A stretch of 64,000 bases of DNA from Parahalioglobus pacificus (GCF_014652275.1 NZ_BMYM01000002.1:958065-1022064), one strand, 5' to 3'. Shown: positions 8,498-18,715, counted from the stretch's first letter. Translations and numbers: made by a program. The notes: generated by a model not told the origin, from the letters alone.

Positions 8498-9511
8498 ATG
8501 CGCAGACGCGCGTTTATCCAGGGAATGGCAGCCGCCGGAGGTCTGGCATTCCTCCCATCACTGCGCGCCGCCACGTCGGTGGATGAACTACCACCCCTCG
8601 AGGGAGACTTAACGCTCTATCTCGGTCGGGGGGAGGGCGGACTCTATGAGAACGTCCTCAAGGCGATAGAGACCAGGAACCCAAAACTGAAACTGGGCGT
8701 CCGCCGCGGTCCAACGGCGGCCCTGGCGAATGCAATTGTTGCCGAGGGCAAGGCAGGTGTTCAGCGCGCAGATGTGTTCTGGGCAGTAGATTCCGGTGCT
8801 GTGGGCTTGATTAGCGACGCGGGAATCGCCCGCCCGCTGCCCAGTGATGTTGCCGCGCAACTGCAGCTGGCATTCCGATACGATAATTGGACGCCGGTTA
8901 CCGGTAGGATCCGCACCCTTCCATACCACACAGGCAGACTCTCAGCTGAGCAGATTCCTGAGGATATTATGGCGTTCCCCGACAGCGGCCTCACTCTTGG
9001 GTGGTCGCCAGCCTATGCCTCATTCCAGTCCTTTATTACTGCAATGCGGTTACTCGAGGGTGACGCTGCAACCAAGGATTGGTTGCAGCGCGTAAAGCGC
9101 AGCGGGAAAAGCTACGCGGGCGAGCTAGGTGTGGTGATGGCGGTGGAGCGCGGGGAGGTGGATGTTGGCTTCGCGAATCACTATTACACCCTGCGACTGA
9201 AAGCGGGCAAGCCAGATGCGAACGTTGCTTTGGCCTATACCCGCAATGACGCCGGGTGTCTGGTTAATGCCTCTGCCGCGGTGGCCGTGAGCGATAAGCC
9301 ACTGGCAACCAATTTCATACGGTATTTATTGACTGAGCAGGTCCAGTCCTACCTAGCCAGGGAAGCCTATGAGATCCCACTCGTTGAGGGTGTGGCGCCT
9401 CCTGGGGCCTTGCCGCGAATGTCTGCCATTAACCCACCAGAGATCGACCTGACTGCACTCGCGGATTTGCGCCCAACATTAGATCTGATGCGCGATGCAG
9501 ACGTGCTGTGA
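8498..9511 (+). CDS. fbpA: Ferric iron ABC transporter, substrate-binding protein (FbpA/FutA-like)
   Basis: The 337-residue protein begins with a twin-arginine type signal (MRRRAFIQGMAAAGG, ending near LRAA), so it is probably exported folded by Tat, as known for some FutA proteins. The mature part follows the ferric-binding layout: LYLGRGEGGLYENVLKAIE near the N-terminus, the TGRIRTL strand, and adjacent tyrosines in FANHYYTLRL that correspond to the iron-ligand Tyr pair of FbpA. The start at 8498 is two bases after the preceding stop; the longer frame from 8333 would run into that gene. It delivers ferric iron to the permease encoded next, whose GTG overlaps its stop. Confidence 0.88.
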   Translation: MRRRAFIQGMAAAGGLAFLPSLRAATSVDELPPLEGDLTLYLGRGEGGLYENVLKAIETRNPKLKLGVRRGPTAALANAIVAEGKAGVQRADVFWAVDSGAVGLISDAGIARPLPSDVAAQLQLAFRYDNWTPVTGRIRTLPYHTGRLSAEQIPEDIMAFPDSGLTLGWSPAYASFQSFITAMRLLEGDAATKDWLQRVKRSGKSYAGELGVVMAVERGEVDVGFANHYYTLRLKAGKPDANVALAYTRNDAGCLVNASAAVAVSDKPLATNFIRYLLTEQVQSYLAREAYEIPLVEGVAPPGALPRMSAINPPEIDLTALADLRPTLDLMRDADVL

Positions 9512-11028
9512 TCCGCATCTCGCCCACCTACCCATTGGCGGCAGTGATTGCCGTGTGTGCGCTGCTGCCACTGGTCGTATTGGGTATTCTGGCGGAGGCG
9601 CCTGACGGACTTCTACAGGCTCGCAACCTGAGATTGCTGGGCAACACCCTGTTATTGGCAGGACTGACTGCGTGCGGCTCCATTGCCATCGGTGTGCCAT
9701 TTGCACTTCTGACTGCCTATGTAAGCTTGCCCTTGCAAAGACTCTGGTTGGTCCTGCTTGCTGCACCACTCGCCCTGCCTAGCTACATCGGCGCATTTGC
9801 GTTTTTCGCTGCTTTTGGTCCTTCGGGAGAGTTTGCTGTGACCTTGGGCGTGACCATTCCCTCCGTCGAGGGTATGGCAGGTGCGGCTCTGGTGATGACG
9901 CTCTACACCTACCCTTTCGTTATGCTGACCACCCGAGCAGCGCTATTGAGCCTTGATGCCAGTCAGGTCCATGCCGCGCGCATACTCGGCTTATCGCTCT
10001 CTGCCAGCCTATGGCAAGTTGTACTGCCTCGGGCGCTGCGCGGTATTGGTGCGGGTGCATTACTGGCTGCGCTGTATGCCCTGTCAGATTTCGGGACGCC
10101 CGCCATAATGGGGGTCGATACCTTCACACGCATGATTTACGTGGAGTACAACGCGTTTTCATTGGGCAGGGCGGCAGTATTGTCTTTGCAGCTGCTGGTT
10201 ATCGTGGGACTGGTGTTATTTTTGGAGTCGCAGTTGAGTAGTACCAGCGAGCGTCCGGGGCGCGCACTAGCGCTGTATCCAACGTCAGCGCAGACTCTAT
10301 CTGCTGCTGCCGTTGCTCTGCCCATTATCTTGCTGGCGCTTGCCTTACCGATCGGAATTTTCACACTGTGGCTGTGGCGAGAAGGCAGTGCTGGCTTCGA
10401 GCTGAGCTATGTGTGGAACTCGGCCTATGCAGCGCTGCTGGCAGGCGGGTTCGCAGCCATCCTGGCTATTCCTATGGCGTTAGCGGCGATGGCCGGACCC
10501 GCCGGTCGATTCATGGAACGGCTAACTTACTTCGGGTTTGGTGTGCCAGGTATTGTTATGGGTACGGCGCTAGTCTACGTGGGTCTGCAGCTTCCCTCGT
10601 TGTATCAAACGCTGATGCTGCTGGTGGCTGCGTATGTGATGCGCTTTCTGCCCTTGGCAGTAGGATCGTTACGCGCCACCGCGGAGGGCATTGATGAGAG
10701 CTTGGTAAAAGCGGCGAGAGTACTCGGCGCCACACCAAGGGAAGCATTTATGCGGGTGACGCTGCCCTTAACGCGACGTGGGCTCATTGCGGGTGCGGCG
10801 CTGGTGTTTCTGGAATCCATGCGCGAACTTCCCGCAACGCTTTTATTGGCTCCCACGGGGTTCGAAACATTGGCAACGTACCTTTGGCGTGTGTACGAAG
10901 CGGGTTACTTCGGGCGGGCCGCTGTGCCAGGTTTGCTCCTTGTATTGATTTCGGCTTTCGGGCTGATGCTCATCCTGTCTGGCGAGCAACAGGGTGACAC
11001 TGCACATCGCGAGGAGGAATGTAACTGA
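9508..11028 (+). CDS. fbpB: Ferric iron ABC transporter, permease
   Basis: A 506-residue inner-membrane protein with two homologous permease halves, about 12 hydrophobic segments in all. Each half carries the cytoplasmic EAA-type coupling loop: the first near residues 155-185 (DASQVHAARILGLS, then VLPRALRGIGAGAL), the second near 395-425 (DESLVKAARVLGATP, then VTLPLTRRGLIAGAA). This two-in-one architecture is typical of FbpB/SfuB/HitB ferric permeases. Its GTG overlaps the fbpA stop by four bases, and its TGA shares one base with the ATPase ATG. Confidence 0.93.
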   Translation: MIRISPTYPLAAVIAVCALLPLVVLGILAEAPDGLLQARNLRLLGNTLLLAGLTACGSIAIGVPFALLTAYVSLPLQRLWLVLLAAPLALPSYIGAFAFFAAFGPSGEFAVTLGVTIPSVEGMAGAALVMTLYTYPFVMLTTRAALLSLDASQVHAARILGLSLSASLWQVVLPRALRGIGAGALLAALYALSDFGTPAIMGVDTFTRMIYVEYNAFSLGRAAVLSLQLLVIVGLVLFLESQLSSTSERPGRALALYPTSAQTLSAAAVALPIILLALALPIGIFTLWLWREGSAGFELSYVWNSAYAALLAGGFAAILAIPMALAAMAGPAGRFMERLTYFGFGVPGIVMGTALVYVGLQLPSLYQTLMLLVAAYVMRFLPLAVGSLRATAEGIDESLVKAARVLGATPREAFMRVTLPLTRRGLIAGAALVFLESMRELPATLLLAPTGFETLATYLWRVYEAGYFGRAAVPGLLLVLISAFGLMLILSGEQQGDTAHREEECN

Positions 11029-12050
11029 TGTTGTCTGTGAGTAATGTCAGTGTTGAGTATGGCTCGGTAAGAGTCGTTCGGGATCTGAGCTTCACCCTGC
11101 AGTCCGATGAGATACTGATGCTCGTGGGTCCTACCGGCTGTGGCAAGACCACCTTGCTGCATGCGATAGCCGGTCTGGTGGCGATCTCTGAGGGCTCAAT
11201 AGGCGGAGAGGGTTGGACATCCTGTGCAAAGGCGCTTGTGCCGCCAGAGCAACGCAATGTTGGCATGGTGTTTCAGGATTTTGCCTTGTTCCCTCACCTT
11301 TCGGTGATCGACAATGTGGCGTTCAGGCTGAAGGATCGAGCGCCGGCCGACCATTGGATTTCCCTGCTGGGCTTGGAAACCCTGCGCGATGCGCGCCCAG
11401 CCAGGTTGTCAGGGGGGCAAAAGCAGCGCGTGGCGCTGGCAAGGGCGCTGGCCCACGAGCCGTCACTGCTGCTATTGGATGAGCCCTTGTCAAACCTGGA
11501 CGCTGCACTCAAGGACAACCTGCGCTTTGAGATCCGCGATGCGCTCAAGGAAGCCGGCCTGCCCGCCATCTGGGTCACGCACGATCAGTCAGAAGCGCTG
11601 TCTGTGGGTGATCGACTGGGTGTAATGAATGCGGGGCAGTTGGAGCAATTGGACACGCCAGAACATTGCTTTACGCGACCCGCCAACCGGTTTGTGGCGG
11701 GATTTCTGGGGGAGGCCAACCTGATACCCGGCGACAGCACAGGGACAGGCATCAAGACGGAACTGGGATTGATTACCACCGACCACTCACCCGCACTGGG
11801 TTCCGTCGAAGTCCTGTTGAGGCCTGAGGATCTTCAAGTTCATGTATCGGATGGCGAGGTGCAAGCGCGTGTTGCAAGCCTCTCTTTCGAGGGATCGACA
11901 GTGTTGTATCGGCTATGCCTTCCCTCCGGGCTTGAGATAAAAGCCCGGACATCCACTGACCGGCGTTTCAGTCCCGGGGATTCGGTAAGGTTGTCTAAAA
12001 GACCATTACTGAACCCAGCCGTTTTCGCGGCTAACAAGATGCCCGTCTAG
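11028..12050 (+). CDS. fbpC: Ferric iron ABC transporter, ATPase subunit
   Basis: A 340-residue ABC ATPase with Walker A GPTGCGKTT (34-42), Q-loop region VFQDFALFPHLSV, signature LSGGQKQRVALARAL, Walker B LLLLDEPLSNLD and the H-loop His in IWVTHDQSEAL. The C-terminal third is a TOBE-like regulatory domain, as in FbpC/CysA/PotA relatives. It powers the permease encoded upstream. AGGAGG lies upstream of the ATG, within the 3' end of the permease gene. The stop overlaps the convergent 12047-12391 gene by four bases, so no intrinsic terminator fits between them. Confidence 0.93.
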   Translation: MLSVSNVSVEYGSVRVVRDLSFTLQSDEILMLVGPTGCGKTTLLHAIAGLVAISEGSIGGEGWTSCAKALVPPEQRNVGMVFQDFALFPHLSVIDNVAFRLKDRAPADHWISLLGLETLRDARPARLSGGQKQRVALARALAHEPSLLLLDEPLSNLDAALKDNLRFEIRDALKEAGLPAIWVTHDQSEALSVGDRLGVMNAGQLEQLDTPEHCFTRPANRFVAGFLGEANLIPGDSTGTGIKTELGLITTDHSPALGSVEVLLRPEDLQVHVSDGEVQARVASLSFEGSTVLYRLCLPSGLEIKARTSTDRRFSPGDSVRLSKRPLLNPAVFAANKMPV

Positions 12051-12391
12051 TCAGGACGCTGATGTTGGAAGAGCTTCACCTCTGCCAGCACCAGCTGGGC
12101 AATCAGCCTGAGCATTAGCGCATGATTGGCCTTGGCGACACCGCCAAGGCCCTCGTTGATTTGCGTCTCCAACGCATCCTTTTCTTCCTGAGACAGAGTC
12201 TCGGGTAGCTCTACGCTGAAGCTGTATTGCTCGGACTCGCTTAACTGGGCGTAGATTTGTGTCAGCTCTGAACTGGCAAAGTCGATCAGAGGTTGATCGG
12301 CACCGCGGGCGGCGAGCATTTCGCGCAACTGGCGTTCCAGATAAGCCAGGCCCTGGGCCTGTTGCGAGGGGAATTCCAGAATGTCGCCCAT
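12047..12391 (-). CDS. Hypothetical 114-residue protein
   Basis: Not recognised. The protein is hydrophilic, acidic and probably helical, with no signal peptide or membrane segment. It begins MGDILEFPSQQAQGLAYLE, has a central acidic stretch (SVELPETLSQEEKDALE) and ends in a hydrophobic helix (HALMLRLIAQLVLAEVKLF). It lies 92 bases downstream of yhbY on the same strand and may be cotranscribed with it. Its reading frame is convincing for a real gene, but nothing in it points to a function. Confidence 0.6.
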   Translation of the reverse strand: MGDILEFPSQQAQGLAYLERQLREMLAARGADQPLIDFASSELTQIYAQLSESEQYSFSVELPETLSQEEKDALETQINEGLGGVAKANHALMLRLIAQLVLAEVKLFQHQRPD

Positions 12392-12483
12392 GTCTTAGCC
12401 GCTACTACCGATAACAGCGCCATGGTAGCCAAGCTAAACACCTGCGTGAAGCCAGCCGCTGCGCGGCCTGGTAAGAGAGCGGT

Positions 12484-12795
12484 TTACAGCGGGCGCAGGA
12501 GGTTTGATTTCCTGGGGTCTGGCTGGGCCGTGCGGCGCAACACCAGGATCACGTTTCCTATGCTTTGCACAACCTCTGCACCGGCGCGCTCACACAACTC
12601 CTCGGCAACGGCCTGCTTGGCCTCGCGTGAACCCACCGCGAGCTTGATCTTGATGAGCTCGTGATCGGTGAGGGCGCGATCAACTTCGGTGATAACGCCG
12701 TCGCTGAGGCCGTTGCCCGCAACGGTCACCACGGGCTTAAGTTTGTGCCCGATGGCGCGGAGCTGTTTGATATCAAGACTGCCTTTCTTGCTCAT
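12484..12795 (-). CDS. yhbY: YhbY-family (CRM domain) RNA-binding protein
   Basis: A 103-residue single CRM (CRS1/YhbY) domain. It begins with the typical KQLRAIGHKLKPVVTVAGNG, followed by the basic helix region ELIKIKLAVGSREAK. In E. coli the family associates with pre-50S ribosomal particles. It is divergent from rlmE across 80 bases, the arrangement conserved in many gammaproteobacteria, and both gene products act on the large ribosomal subunit. Confidence 0.92.
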   Translation of the reverse strand: MSKKGSLDIKQLRAIGHKLKPVVTVAGNGLSDGVITEVDRALTDHELIKIKLAVGSREAKQAVAEELCERAGAEVVQSIGNVILVLRRTAQPDPRKSNLLRPL

Positions 12796-12875
12796 GGTGG
12801 TTCCACGTTACAATGGCTGTTTCAGGGGGCGCGCATTCTACACCAGCCCCGGCCCTCCCGTAACTGGTATCCAAC

Positions 12876-13502
12876 ATGGCGAAAAAGCGTTCATCCAGCA
12901 AGGCCTGGCTCAAGGAGCACCGCGACGACCCGTATGTGCAACAAGCGCAACGTGAGGGTTACCGCTCCCGGGCCTGTTACAAGTTGCTGGAGCTGCAGGA
13001 GAGAGACCGCCTGATACGCCCGGGTATGACACTGGTAGATTTGGGTAGCGCACCGGGCGGGTGGTCCCAGGTGGCGGCAGATCTGGTGGGTCACAAGGGG
13101 CGTGTGATTGCCTCGGATATTCTGCCCATGGATGCGCTCGCGGGGGTCGAGTTCATCCAGGGCGACTTTACCGAGGACGCTGTCTTTGAAGAGATTCTGG
13201 CAGTGATTGGCGAATCACCGGTGGATATCGTGGTCTCAGACATGGCACCAAATATGAGCGGTATGACCGCTGTGGATCAGCCCCGCTCCATGTACCTGGT
13301 TGAACTGGCCGTTGATATGGCGCGCAAGGTGTTAGCCCCTGGTGGGTCATTTGTGGCCAAAGTGTTCCAGGGAGAAGGATTTGAGGCCCTGATGCGTGAT
13401 TGTCGCGACAGTTTCGGCAAGGTGCTCACCCGTAAGCCCGCCGCTTCCAGGCCGCGTTCCCGTGAAGTGTATCTGGTGGCGCGAGACTTCCGCGGGTCCT
13501 GA
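12876..13502 (+). CDS. rlmE: 23S rRNA 2'-O-ribose methyltransferase (U2552)
   Basis: A 208-residue FtsJ/RrmJ methyltransferase that methylates the ribose of U2552 in the A loop of 23S rRNA late in 50S assembly. Visible features are the basic N-terminus ([16 protein letters not shown]), the first K of the catalytic tetrad in [12 protein letters not shown], the SAM-binding loop [16 protein letters not shown], the catalytic Asp in [11 protein letters not shown] and the second Lys in SFVAKVFQG. The rlmE-ftsH pair is a conserved heat-shock unit, but here a separate heat-shock-type promoter lies just after rlmE. Confidence 0.97.
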   Translation: MAKKRSSSKAWLKEHRDDPYVQQAQREGYRSRACYKLLELQERDRLIRPGMTLVDLGSAPGGWSQVAADLVGHKGRVIASDILPMDALAGVEFIQGDFTEDAVFEEILAVIGESPVDIVVSDMAPNMSGMTAVDQPRSMYLVELAVDMARKVLAPGGSFVAKVFQGEGFEALMRDCRDSFGKVLTRKPAASRPRSREVYLVARDFRGS

Positions 13503-13510
13503 GCCTGGGT

Positions 13511-13539
13511 CTTGAAAATTGCTGGTCTGGCCCCATGTG
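13511..13539 (+). promoter_or_regulatory. Sigma32 (RpoH) type promoter before ftsH
   Basis: CTTGAA (13511-13516), a 14-base spacer, and CCCCATGTG (13531-13539) match the heat-shock consensus CTTGAA-N13/14-CCCCATNTA except for the last base. It starts nine bases after the rlmE stop and would give a leader of about 165 bases before ftsH. Confidence 0.65.
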
Positions 13540-13713
13540 ATGTAGAGTGCGCCGGTCTGAGACCCCCTTCCCTGCGTATCCTATACTGGCGAGTAAAGCT
13601 TGGCCGGGACACCGGGTTGCCGATGGTGCCTGACTTGTCCGGTTATAATTGAGGGTCGAAGCTGGCTAATCCGCATACCGCGGGTCCGCCCAATTGGAGC
13701 AGCATTAAGCATT

Positions 13714-15633
13714 ATGGCAAAGAATTTACTGTTGTGGCTGGTGATCGCCGCGGTGTTGTTGTCGGTCTTCAACAACTTCAATATGCAAAGTCCAACCGAA
13801 GAGGTGGGCTACTCGGATTTCATCGCCGAGGTTCAGCGTGACCAGGTGAAGAAGGTGGTTGTGGACGGACTCACTATCGCCGGTGAGCGCTACGACGGCT
13901 CGAACTTCGAAACGATTCGGCCCATGGTCGATGACCCCAAACTGATGGACGACCTGCTCGAGCACAGTGTGGTGGTCGAGGGGCGTAAGCCGGAACAGCA
14001 GAGTGTGTGGACGCAACTGCTGGTTGCCAGCTTCCCCATACTGATCATCATCGCTGTCTTTATGTTCTTTATGCGCCAGATGCAGGGCGGTGGTGGTGGC
14101 CGCGGCGGTCCCATGAGCTTCGGCAAGAGCAAGGCGCGCCTGTTGGGCGAAGACCAGATTACAACCACTTTTGCCGATGTTGCCGGCGTTGATGAAGCCA
14201 AGGAAGACGTTCAGGAACTGGTTGAATTCCTGCGCGACCCCAGCCGTTTCCAGAAACTGGGCGGCCGCATCCCTCGCGGTGTGCTCATGGTTGGGCAGCC
14301 AGGCACGGGTAAAACATTGTTGGCCAAAGCGATTGCCGGCGAGGCCAAGGTGCCTTTCTTCTCCATCTCCGGTTCGGACTTTGTTGAGATGTTTGTGGGC
14401 GTGGGTGCATCCCGTGTGCGCGACATGTTCGAACAAGCCAAGAAGCAATCACCCTGCATCATTTTCATTGATGAGATTGATGCGGTAGGTCGCCACCGCG
14501 GCGCCGGTCTCGGGGGTGGTCACGACGAACGCGAGCAGACTCTGAACCAGTTGCTGGTGGAAATGGATGGCTTTGAAATGAACGATGGCGTGATCGTTAT
14601 TGCAGCCACCAACCGTCCTGACGTGCTCGATCCGGCCCTGCTCCGCCCCGGCCGCTTTGACCGGCAGGTAGTGGTTGGGCTGCCCGATATTCGCGGTCGC
14701 GAGCAAATCCTCAAGGTACACATGCGCAAGGTGCCTTTGGCCGAAGACGTGATTCCGTCACAGATTGCCCGCGGTACCCCAGGGTTTTCCGGCGCTGATC
14801 TGGCCAACCTCGTGAATGAAGCTGCGCTGTTCGCGGCGCGTGCGGGTGTGCGCACGGTAGGCATGACCCAGTTTGAGCTTGCCAAAGACAAGATCATGAT
14901 GGGTGCTGAGCGCAAGTCCATGGTGATGTCTGAAGACGAGAAGCGGAACACGGCTTACCACGAAGCGGGTCACGCGATCGTTGGCCGACTGATGCCTGAA
15001 CACGATCCCGTGTACAAAGTGAGCATTATTCCTCGCGGGCGAGCCCTTGGCGTCACCATGTTCCTGCCCGAGGAAGATCGCTATAGCCACAGCCGCAGGC
15101 ACATCATCAGCCAGATCTGCAGCCTGTTCGGTGGCCGTATTGCCGAGGAAATGACCCTGGGCAAAGACGGAGTGACCACCGGTGCGTCCAATGACATTGA
15201 GCGTGCCACACAGATTGCCCGCCAGATGGTCACCAAGTGGGGCTTGTCTGAGCGTATGGGGCCGTTGATGTATGACGAGGGCGGCGAAGAGGTCTTCCTG
15301 GGCCGCAGTGCGGCGCAACAACACCAGGCCTTGTCTGACGAGACAGCGAAGCAGATCGACGAAGAAGTACGTCGAATCATTGATGAGTGTTACACCAAGG
15401 CCACAGACATCCTCAGTGAAAACGTGGATAAGCTGCACGTGATGGCCGACTGCCTGATGCAGTATGAGACCATCGATTCTGCCCAGATCGACGACATCAT
15501 GGCGGGTCGTACGCCCCGTGAGCCAGGCGATTGGGGCGGTTCCGGGGACAGCGGTGACGGCAATGTTGCCGCATCGTCTGACGAAGAGCCCAAGCCCTCC
15601 AGTCCCATAGGTGGCCCCGCCGGCGAGCACTGA
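13714..15633 (+). CDS. ftsH: ATP-dependent zinc metalloprotease FtsH
   Basis: A membrane-anchored AAA+ protease that degrades unstable membrane and regulatory proteins (in E. coli sigma32 and LpxC). The start at 13714 gives 639 residues beginning with a membrane segment ([15 protein letters not shown]); a second one lies near residues 105-122. A short periplasmic domain lies between. Then come Walker A as [13 protein letters not shown] (usual second residue P is Q here), Walker [10 protein letters not shown], the SRH region [18 protein letters not shown], and the zinc motif HEAGH at 416-420. The C-terminal tail is Gly/Ser/Asp rich. A longer frame from 13600 has no support. The heat-shock-type promoter upstream fits the known stress role. 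Confidence 0.98.
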   Translation: MAKNLLLWLVIAAVLLSVFNNFNMQSPTEEVGYSDFIAEVQRDQVKKVVVDGLTIAGERYDGSNFETIRPMVDDPKLMDDLLEHSVVVEGRKPEQQSVWTQLLVASFPILIIIAVFMFFMRQMQGGGGGRGGPMSFGKSKARLLGEDQITTTFADVAGVDEAKEDVQELVEFLRDPSRFQKLGGRIPRGVLMVGQPGTGKTLLAKAIAGEAKVPFFSISGSDFVEMFVGVGASRVRDMFEQAKKQSPCIIFIDEIDAVGRHRGAGLGGGHDEREQTLNQLLVEMDGFEMNDGVIVIAATNRPDVLDPALLRPGRFDRQVVVGLPDIRGREQILKVHMRKVPLAEDVIPSQIARGTPGFSGADLANLVNEAALFAARAGVRTVGMTQFELAKDKIMMGAERKSMVMSEDEKRNTAYHEAGHAIVGRLMPEHDPVYKVSIIPRGRALGVTMFLPEEDRYSHSRRHIISQICSLFGGRIAEEMTLGKDGVTTGASNDIERATQIARQMVTKWGLSERMGPLMYDEGGEEVFLGRSAAQQHQALSDETAKQIDEEVRRIIDECYTKATDILSENVDKLHVMADCLMQYETIDSAQIDDIMAGRTPREPGDWGGSGDSGDGNVAASSDEEPKPSSPIGGPAGEH

Positions 15634-15644
15634 CGGGACCACAA

Positions 15645-16523
15645 TTGTCACACTCAGCAAACACTGCCTGGCCGCCGCTTAATTGCGGCGGTCGCATTAT
15701 AGACCTGTCATTACCCCGTGTAATGGGGGTGATTAACACCACGCCAGATTCCTTTTCTGACGGTGGGGCCCTCTACCGCGGCGCCAGCCTTAACCTCGAT
15801 GCTGCCCTTGCCCAGGCCCAGGCTATGGTTGAAGCAGGTGCCACTATCTTAGATGTGGGCGGTGAATCTACCCGGCCTGGGGCTTTGCCAGTATCCGAGC
15901 AAGAGGAGCTGGACAGGGTTGTGCCGCTGGTCGAGCGGATTCGACATTCGCTGGATGTCGTTATCTCCGTGGACACCAGCACACCGGCCGTTATACGTGA
16001 GTCTGCCGCGGCAGGGTGTGGGCTAATCAACGATGTACGTGCATTGCAGCGCGAGGGAGCGTTGGAGGCGGCTGCGCGCACCCAGCTCCCGGTCTGTCTG
16101 ATGCATATGCAGGGCGAGCCGGGCACCATGCAGGCGAATCCGGAATACCAGGATGTGGTGGCCGACGTTTCCAGCTTCCTGACGCAACGGCTGAAAGCTT
16201 GTGAGGCAGCGGGTATCAGTCGAAACCGTGTACTTCTCGATCCCGGCTTCGGTTTCGGTAAGACCGTAGAGCACAATCTGCAGCTATTGGCGGCGTTACC
16301 ACGGTTGGCTGAACTTGGCCTGCCGATACTGGTGGGCTTGTCGCGCAAGTCGCTGATTGGGAAGTTGATTGGCCGCGATGTGGATCAGCGGCTGCCCGCC
16401 AGTTTGGCGCTGGCCGTGCTCGCGGTAGAGCGCGGTGCGAGTATAGTGCGCGTACATGATGTGGCCGAAACGGTGGACGCCTTGGCCATGATTACAGCGT
16501 TACGAGAAGTGGGAGAATCATGA
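15645..16523 (+). CDS. folP: Dihydropteroate synthase
   Basis: FolP condenses 4-aminobenzoate with dihydropterin pyrophosphate in folate synthesis and is the sulfonamide target. The TIM-barrel motifs are present: [56 protein letters not shown] and LVGLSRKS. The start is TTG at 15645, eleven bases after the ftsH stop; no better start exists upstream of the first conserved strand. The 3' end overlaps glmM by four bases (ATGA), so ftsH-folP-glmM are read together. Confidence 0.96.
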   Translation: MSHSANTAWPPLNCGGRIIDLSLPRVMGVINTTPDSFSDGGALYRGASLNLDAALAQAQAMVEAGATILDVGGESTRPGALPVSEQEELDRVVPLVERIRHSLDVVISVDTSTPAVIRESAAAGCGLINDVRALQREGALEAAARTQLPVCLMHMQGEPGTMQANPEYQDVVADVSSFLTQRLKACEAAGISRNRVLLDPGFGFGKTVEHNLQLLAALPRLAELGLPILVGLSRKSLIGKLIGRDVDQRLPASLALAVLAVERGASIVRVHDVAETVDALAMITALREVGES

Positions 16524-17869
16524 GCCGACGTTTTTTTGGCACTGATGGCATACGTGGTTCTGTGGGTGAGGCGCCGATCACGCCCGATTTTATGCTCAAA
16601 CTGGGATGGGCCTGTGGTCGGGTATTTGCGCGCCGCGATCAGGGCGCCGGTCGAGGAACGGTGATTATCGGTAAGGACACCCGCGTGTCCGGCTACATGT
16701 TCGAGTCTGCCCTGGAGGCGGGTTTGGTTGCCGCTGGGGTCAACGTGAAGCTGCTGGGGCCAATGCCGACACCGGCGGTTGCCCTGATGACGCGAACACA
16801 GGCTGCTTCCGCCGGTATTGTCATTAGCGCATCTCACAACCCTTTCTACGACAATGGCATTAAGTTCTTTGGGCCAGATGGCGCAAAGTTGCCAGATGAG
16901 CTGGAGCTGGAGATTGAGGCTGAGCTTGAGCTGCCGCTTACGACAGTGCAGTCCCGCGATATTGGCAAGGTCACGCGTGTATCGGATGCCGCTGGTCGCT
17001 ACGTTGAGTTTTGTAAATCCACTGTGCCCGAGGGCTTCAATCTCAGAGGCCTGCGTATAGCCGTGGATTGTGCGCATGGCGCTACCTACCACATTGCGCC
17101 CAGCGTGCTTGGCGAGCTGGGTGCCGAAGTTATCAGTCTTGGTGTCACTCCTGACGGCTTCAACATAAATGAAGGTGTGGGCTCTACAGCGCCAGAGGCT
17201 CTATCGCGAGCGGTGGTCGAGCACAGGGCGGACTTTGGCATTGCCTACGACGGGGACGGCGACCGCGTTGCGTTCGTGGATGCCGATGGCGCTGTCGTTG
17301 ATGGGGATGAACTGCTGTACATCATCGCCATGCACAGGCTGGCCATCGGCCGCAGTGATGCCGGTGTTGTGGGCACTCTGATGTCAAATCTCGGATTAGA
17401 GCTGGCCCTGCGTGAGCAGGGTCTGCAGCTAGAGCGTGCCAACGTCGGCGATCGCTATGTGAAGGCGTTGATGGAAGCCCACGGCTGGCAGCTGGGTGGT
17501 GAGTCCTCCGGACACATTATTTGCGCCGATGTAACTACTACTGGTGATGGCATCGTAGCCTCATTGCAAATATTACTGGCACTACGCTCAGCCGACAAAA
17601 GTCTGTCAGAGATGCGCAGCGGTATGGCGCGCTTTCCGCAGACCATGATTAATGTGCGCGCCACTGGCACCATAAACCTGAACGACAAACCGGCAATCGC
17701 CAGCGCGGTGGCAGCAACCGAAGCAGCGCTGGGTGACCGTGGCAGGGTCTTGTTGCGCCCCTCCGGCACAGAACCTGTTGTTCGTGTCATGGTTGAAGGT
17801 GAGGATGCCCAGGAGGTGCGACGCCACTGTGAGTCTTTGGCAGAAGCGGTTGAGCAAGCCCTGAGCTGA
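16520..17869 (+). CDS. glmM: Phosphoglucosamine mutase
   Basis: GlmM converts glucosamine-6-phosphate to glucosamine-1-phosphate for UDP-GlcNAc, and so for peptidoglycan and LPS. The 449-residue protein shows the start motif [14 protein letters not shown], the active-site phosphoserine loop [15 protein letters not shown], the metal-binding loop [13 protein letters not shown], the sugar loop GGESSGHI and the phosphate-binding [12 protein letters not shown]. Length and motif order are normal. Its position after folP matches E. coli and Pseudomonas. Confidence 0.98.
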   Translation: MSRRFFGTDGIRGSVGEAPITPDFMLKLGWACGRVFARRDQGAGRGTVIIGKDTRVSGYMFESALEAGLVAAGVNVKLLGPMPTPAVALMTRTQAASAGIVISASHNPFYDNGIKFFGPDGAKLPDELELEIEAELELPLTTVQSRDIGKVTRVSDAAGRYVEFCKSTVPEGFNLRGLRIAVDCAHGATYHIAPSVLGELGAEVISLGVTPDGFNINEGVGSTAPEALSRAVVEHRADFGIAYDGDGDRVAFVDADGAVVDGDELLYIIAMHRLAIGRSDAGVVGTLMSNLGLELALREQGLQLERANVGDRYVKALMEAHGWQLGGESSGHIICADVTTTGDGIVASLQILLALRSADKSLSEMRSGMARFPQTMINVRATGTINLNDKPAIASAVAATEAALGDRGRVLLRPSGTEPVVRVMVEGEDAQEVRRHCESLAEAVEQALS

Positions 17870-17935
17870 GCCTCTTCTTGTCTGTGCTGGCCTTCTTGGG
17901 TAAGATTGCCGCCGCTTTTTCGCTGGGAGTCGAGC

Positions 17936-18682
17936 ATGCGCCGTCCTTTGGTTGCCGGTAATTGGAAAATGAACGGCTCAATAGCCAGCGTCGACAGCCT
18001 CCTTTCGGGGTTGTCACAGTTAAAAATGGCGAAAACAGTGGACTTGGCAGTGTGTCCATCGTTCGTGTTTTTGCAGCAAGCCACTGCGGCGCTAACGGGC
18101 TCAGGTATCAAAGTCGGCGCGCAGGACTGCAGCCCTGTCAGTGACGGTGCTTATACCGGCGATATTTCGGCCTCCATGCTGGTCGACCAGGGATGTGCGC
18201 TGGTACTGATAGGGCACTCAGAGCGGCGTGAGTATCACCAGGAGGGCGATGCCCTGCTGGCTGAAAAGCTGGCAACTGTTGTGACTCTGGGCTTGGCGCC
18301 AGTGTTGTGTGTTGGGGAGACCCGCGAGCAACGCGAGGCGGGTGATGCTGAGCAGGTGGTTGGTGAGCAGCTACGCGGTGCCCTGATGAATCAGTCTTCA
18401 CTGGAAGGTCTGGTGATTGCTTACGAGCCAGTATGGGCCATAGGCACAGGATTGACCGCGACGCCCGAACAGGCGCAGGCGATGCACGCCTACATTCGCA
18501 ACGAGTTAGCATCGATAGAGGGTGTAAGCGCGAATGAAACAAGACTGCTGTACGGCGGCAGTGTGAAGGCCGCAAACGCGGTCGAATTATTTGCTCAGCC
18601 CGATATCGATGGTGCGTTGGTCGGGGGCGCGGCGCTGGATGCCGTTGAGTTTGGAAAGATTATTGACGCGGCGGCCGGGTAG
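17936..18682 (+). CDS. tpiA: Triosephosphate isomerase
   Basis: TpiA interconverts dihydroxyacetone phosphate and glyceraldehyde-3-phosphate. The start at 17936 (MRRPLVAGNWKMNG) follows GGGAG at good spacing; the frame from 17906 only adds ten unrelated residues. The catalytic Lys lies in GNWKMNG, the His in LIGHSERRE, and the Glu and flexible loop in AYEPVWAIGTG, followed by the phosphate-binding YGGSVKAAN and GALVGGAAL. It has 248 residues. A tpiA between glmM and secG is the Pseudomonas arrangement; E. coli lacks it there. Confidence 0.97.
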   Translation: MRRPLVAGNWKMNGSIASVDSLLSGLSQLKMAKTVDLAVCPSFVFLQQATAALTGSGIKVGAQDCSPVSDGAYTGDISASMLVDQGCALVLIGHSERREYHQEGDALLAEKLATVVTLGLAPVLCVGETREQREAGDAEQVVGEQLRGALMNQSSLEGLVIAYEPVWAIGTGLTATPEQAQAMHAYIRNELASIEGVSANETRLLYGGSVKAANAVELFAQPDIDGALVGGAALDAVEFGKIIDAAAG

Positions 18683-18715
18683 GCCGTTGCCACGAAGCCC
18701 GCGGGGCAGAGAACT

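Noticed and set aside
13600..13713. 38-codon N-terminal extension of ftsH
   Set aside because: FtsH normally starts with the membrane segment at 13714; the extension has no ribosome-binding site.
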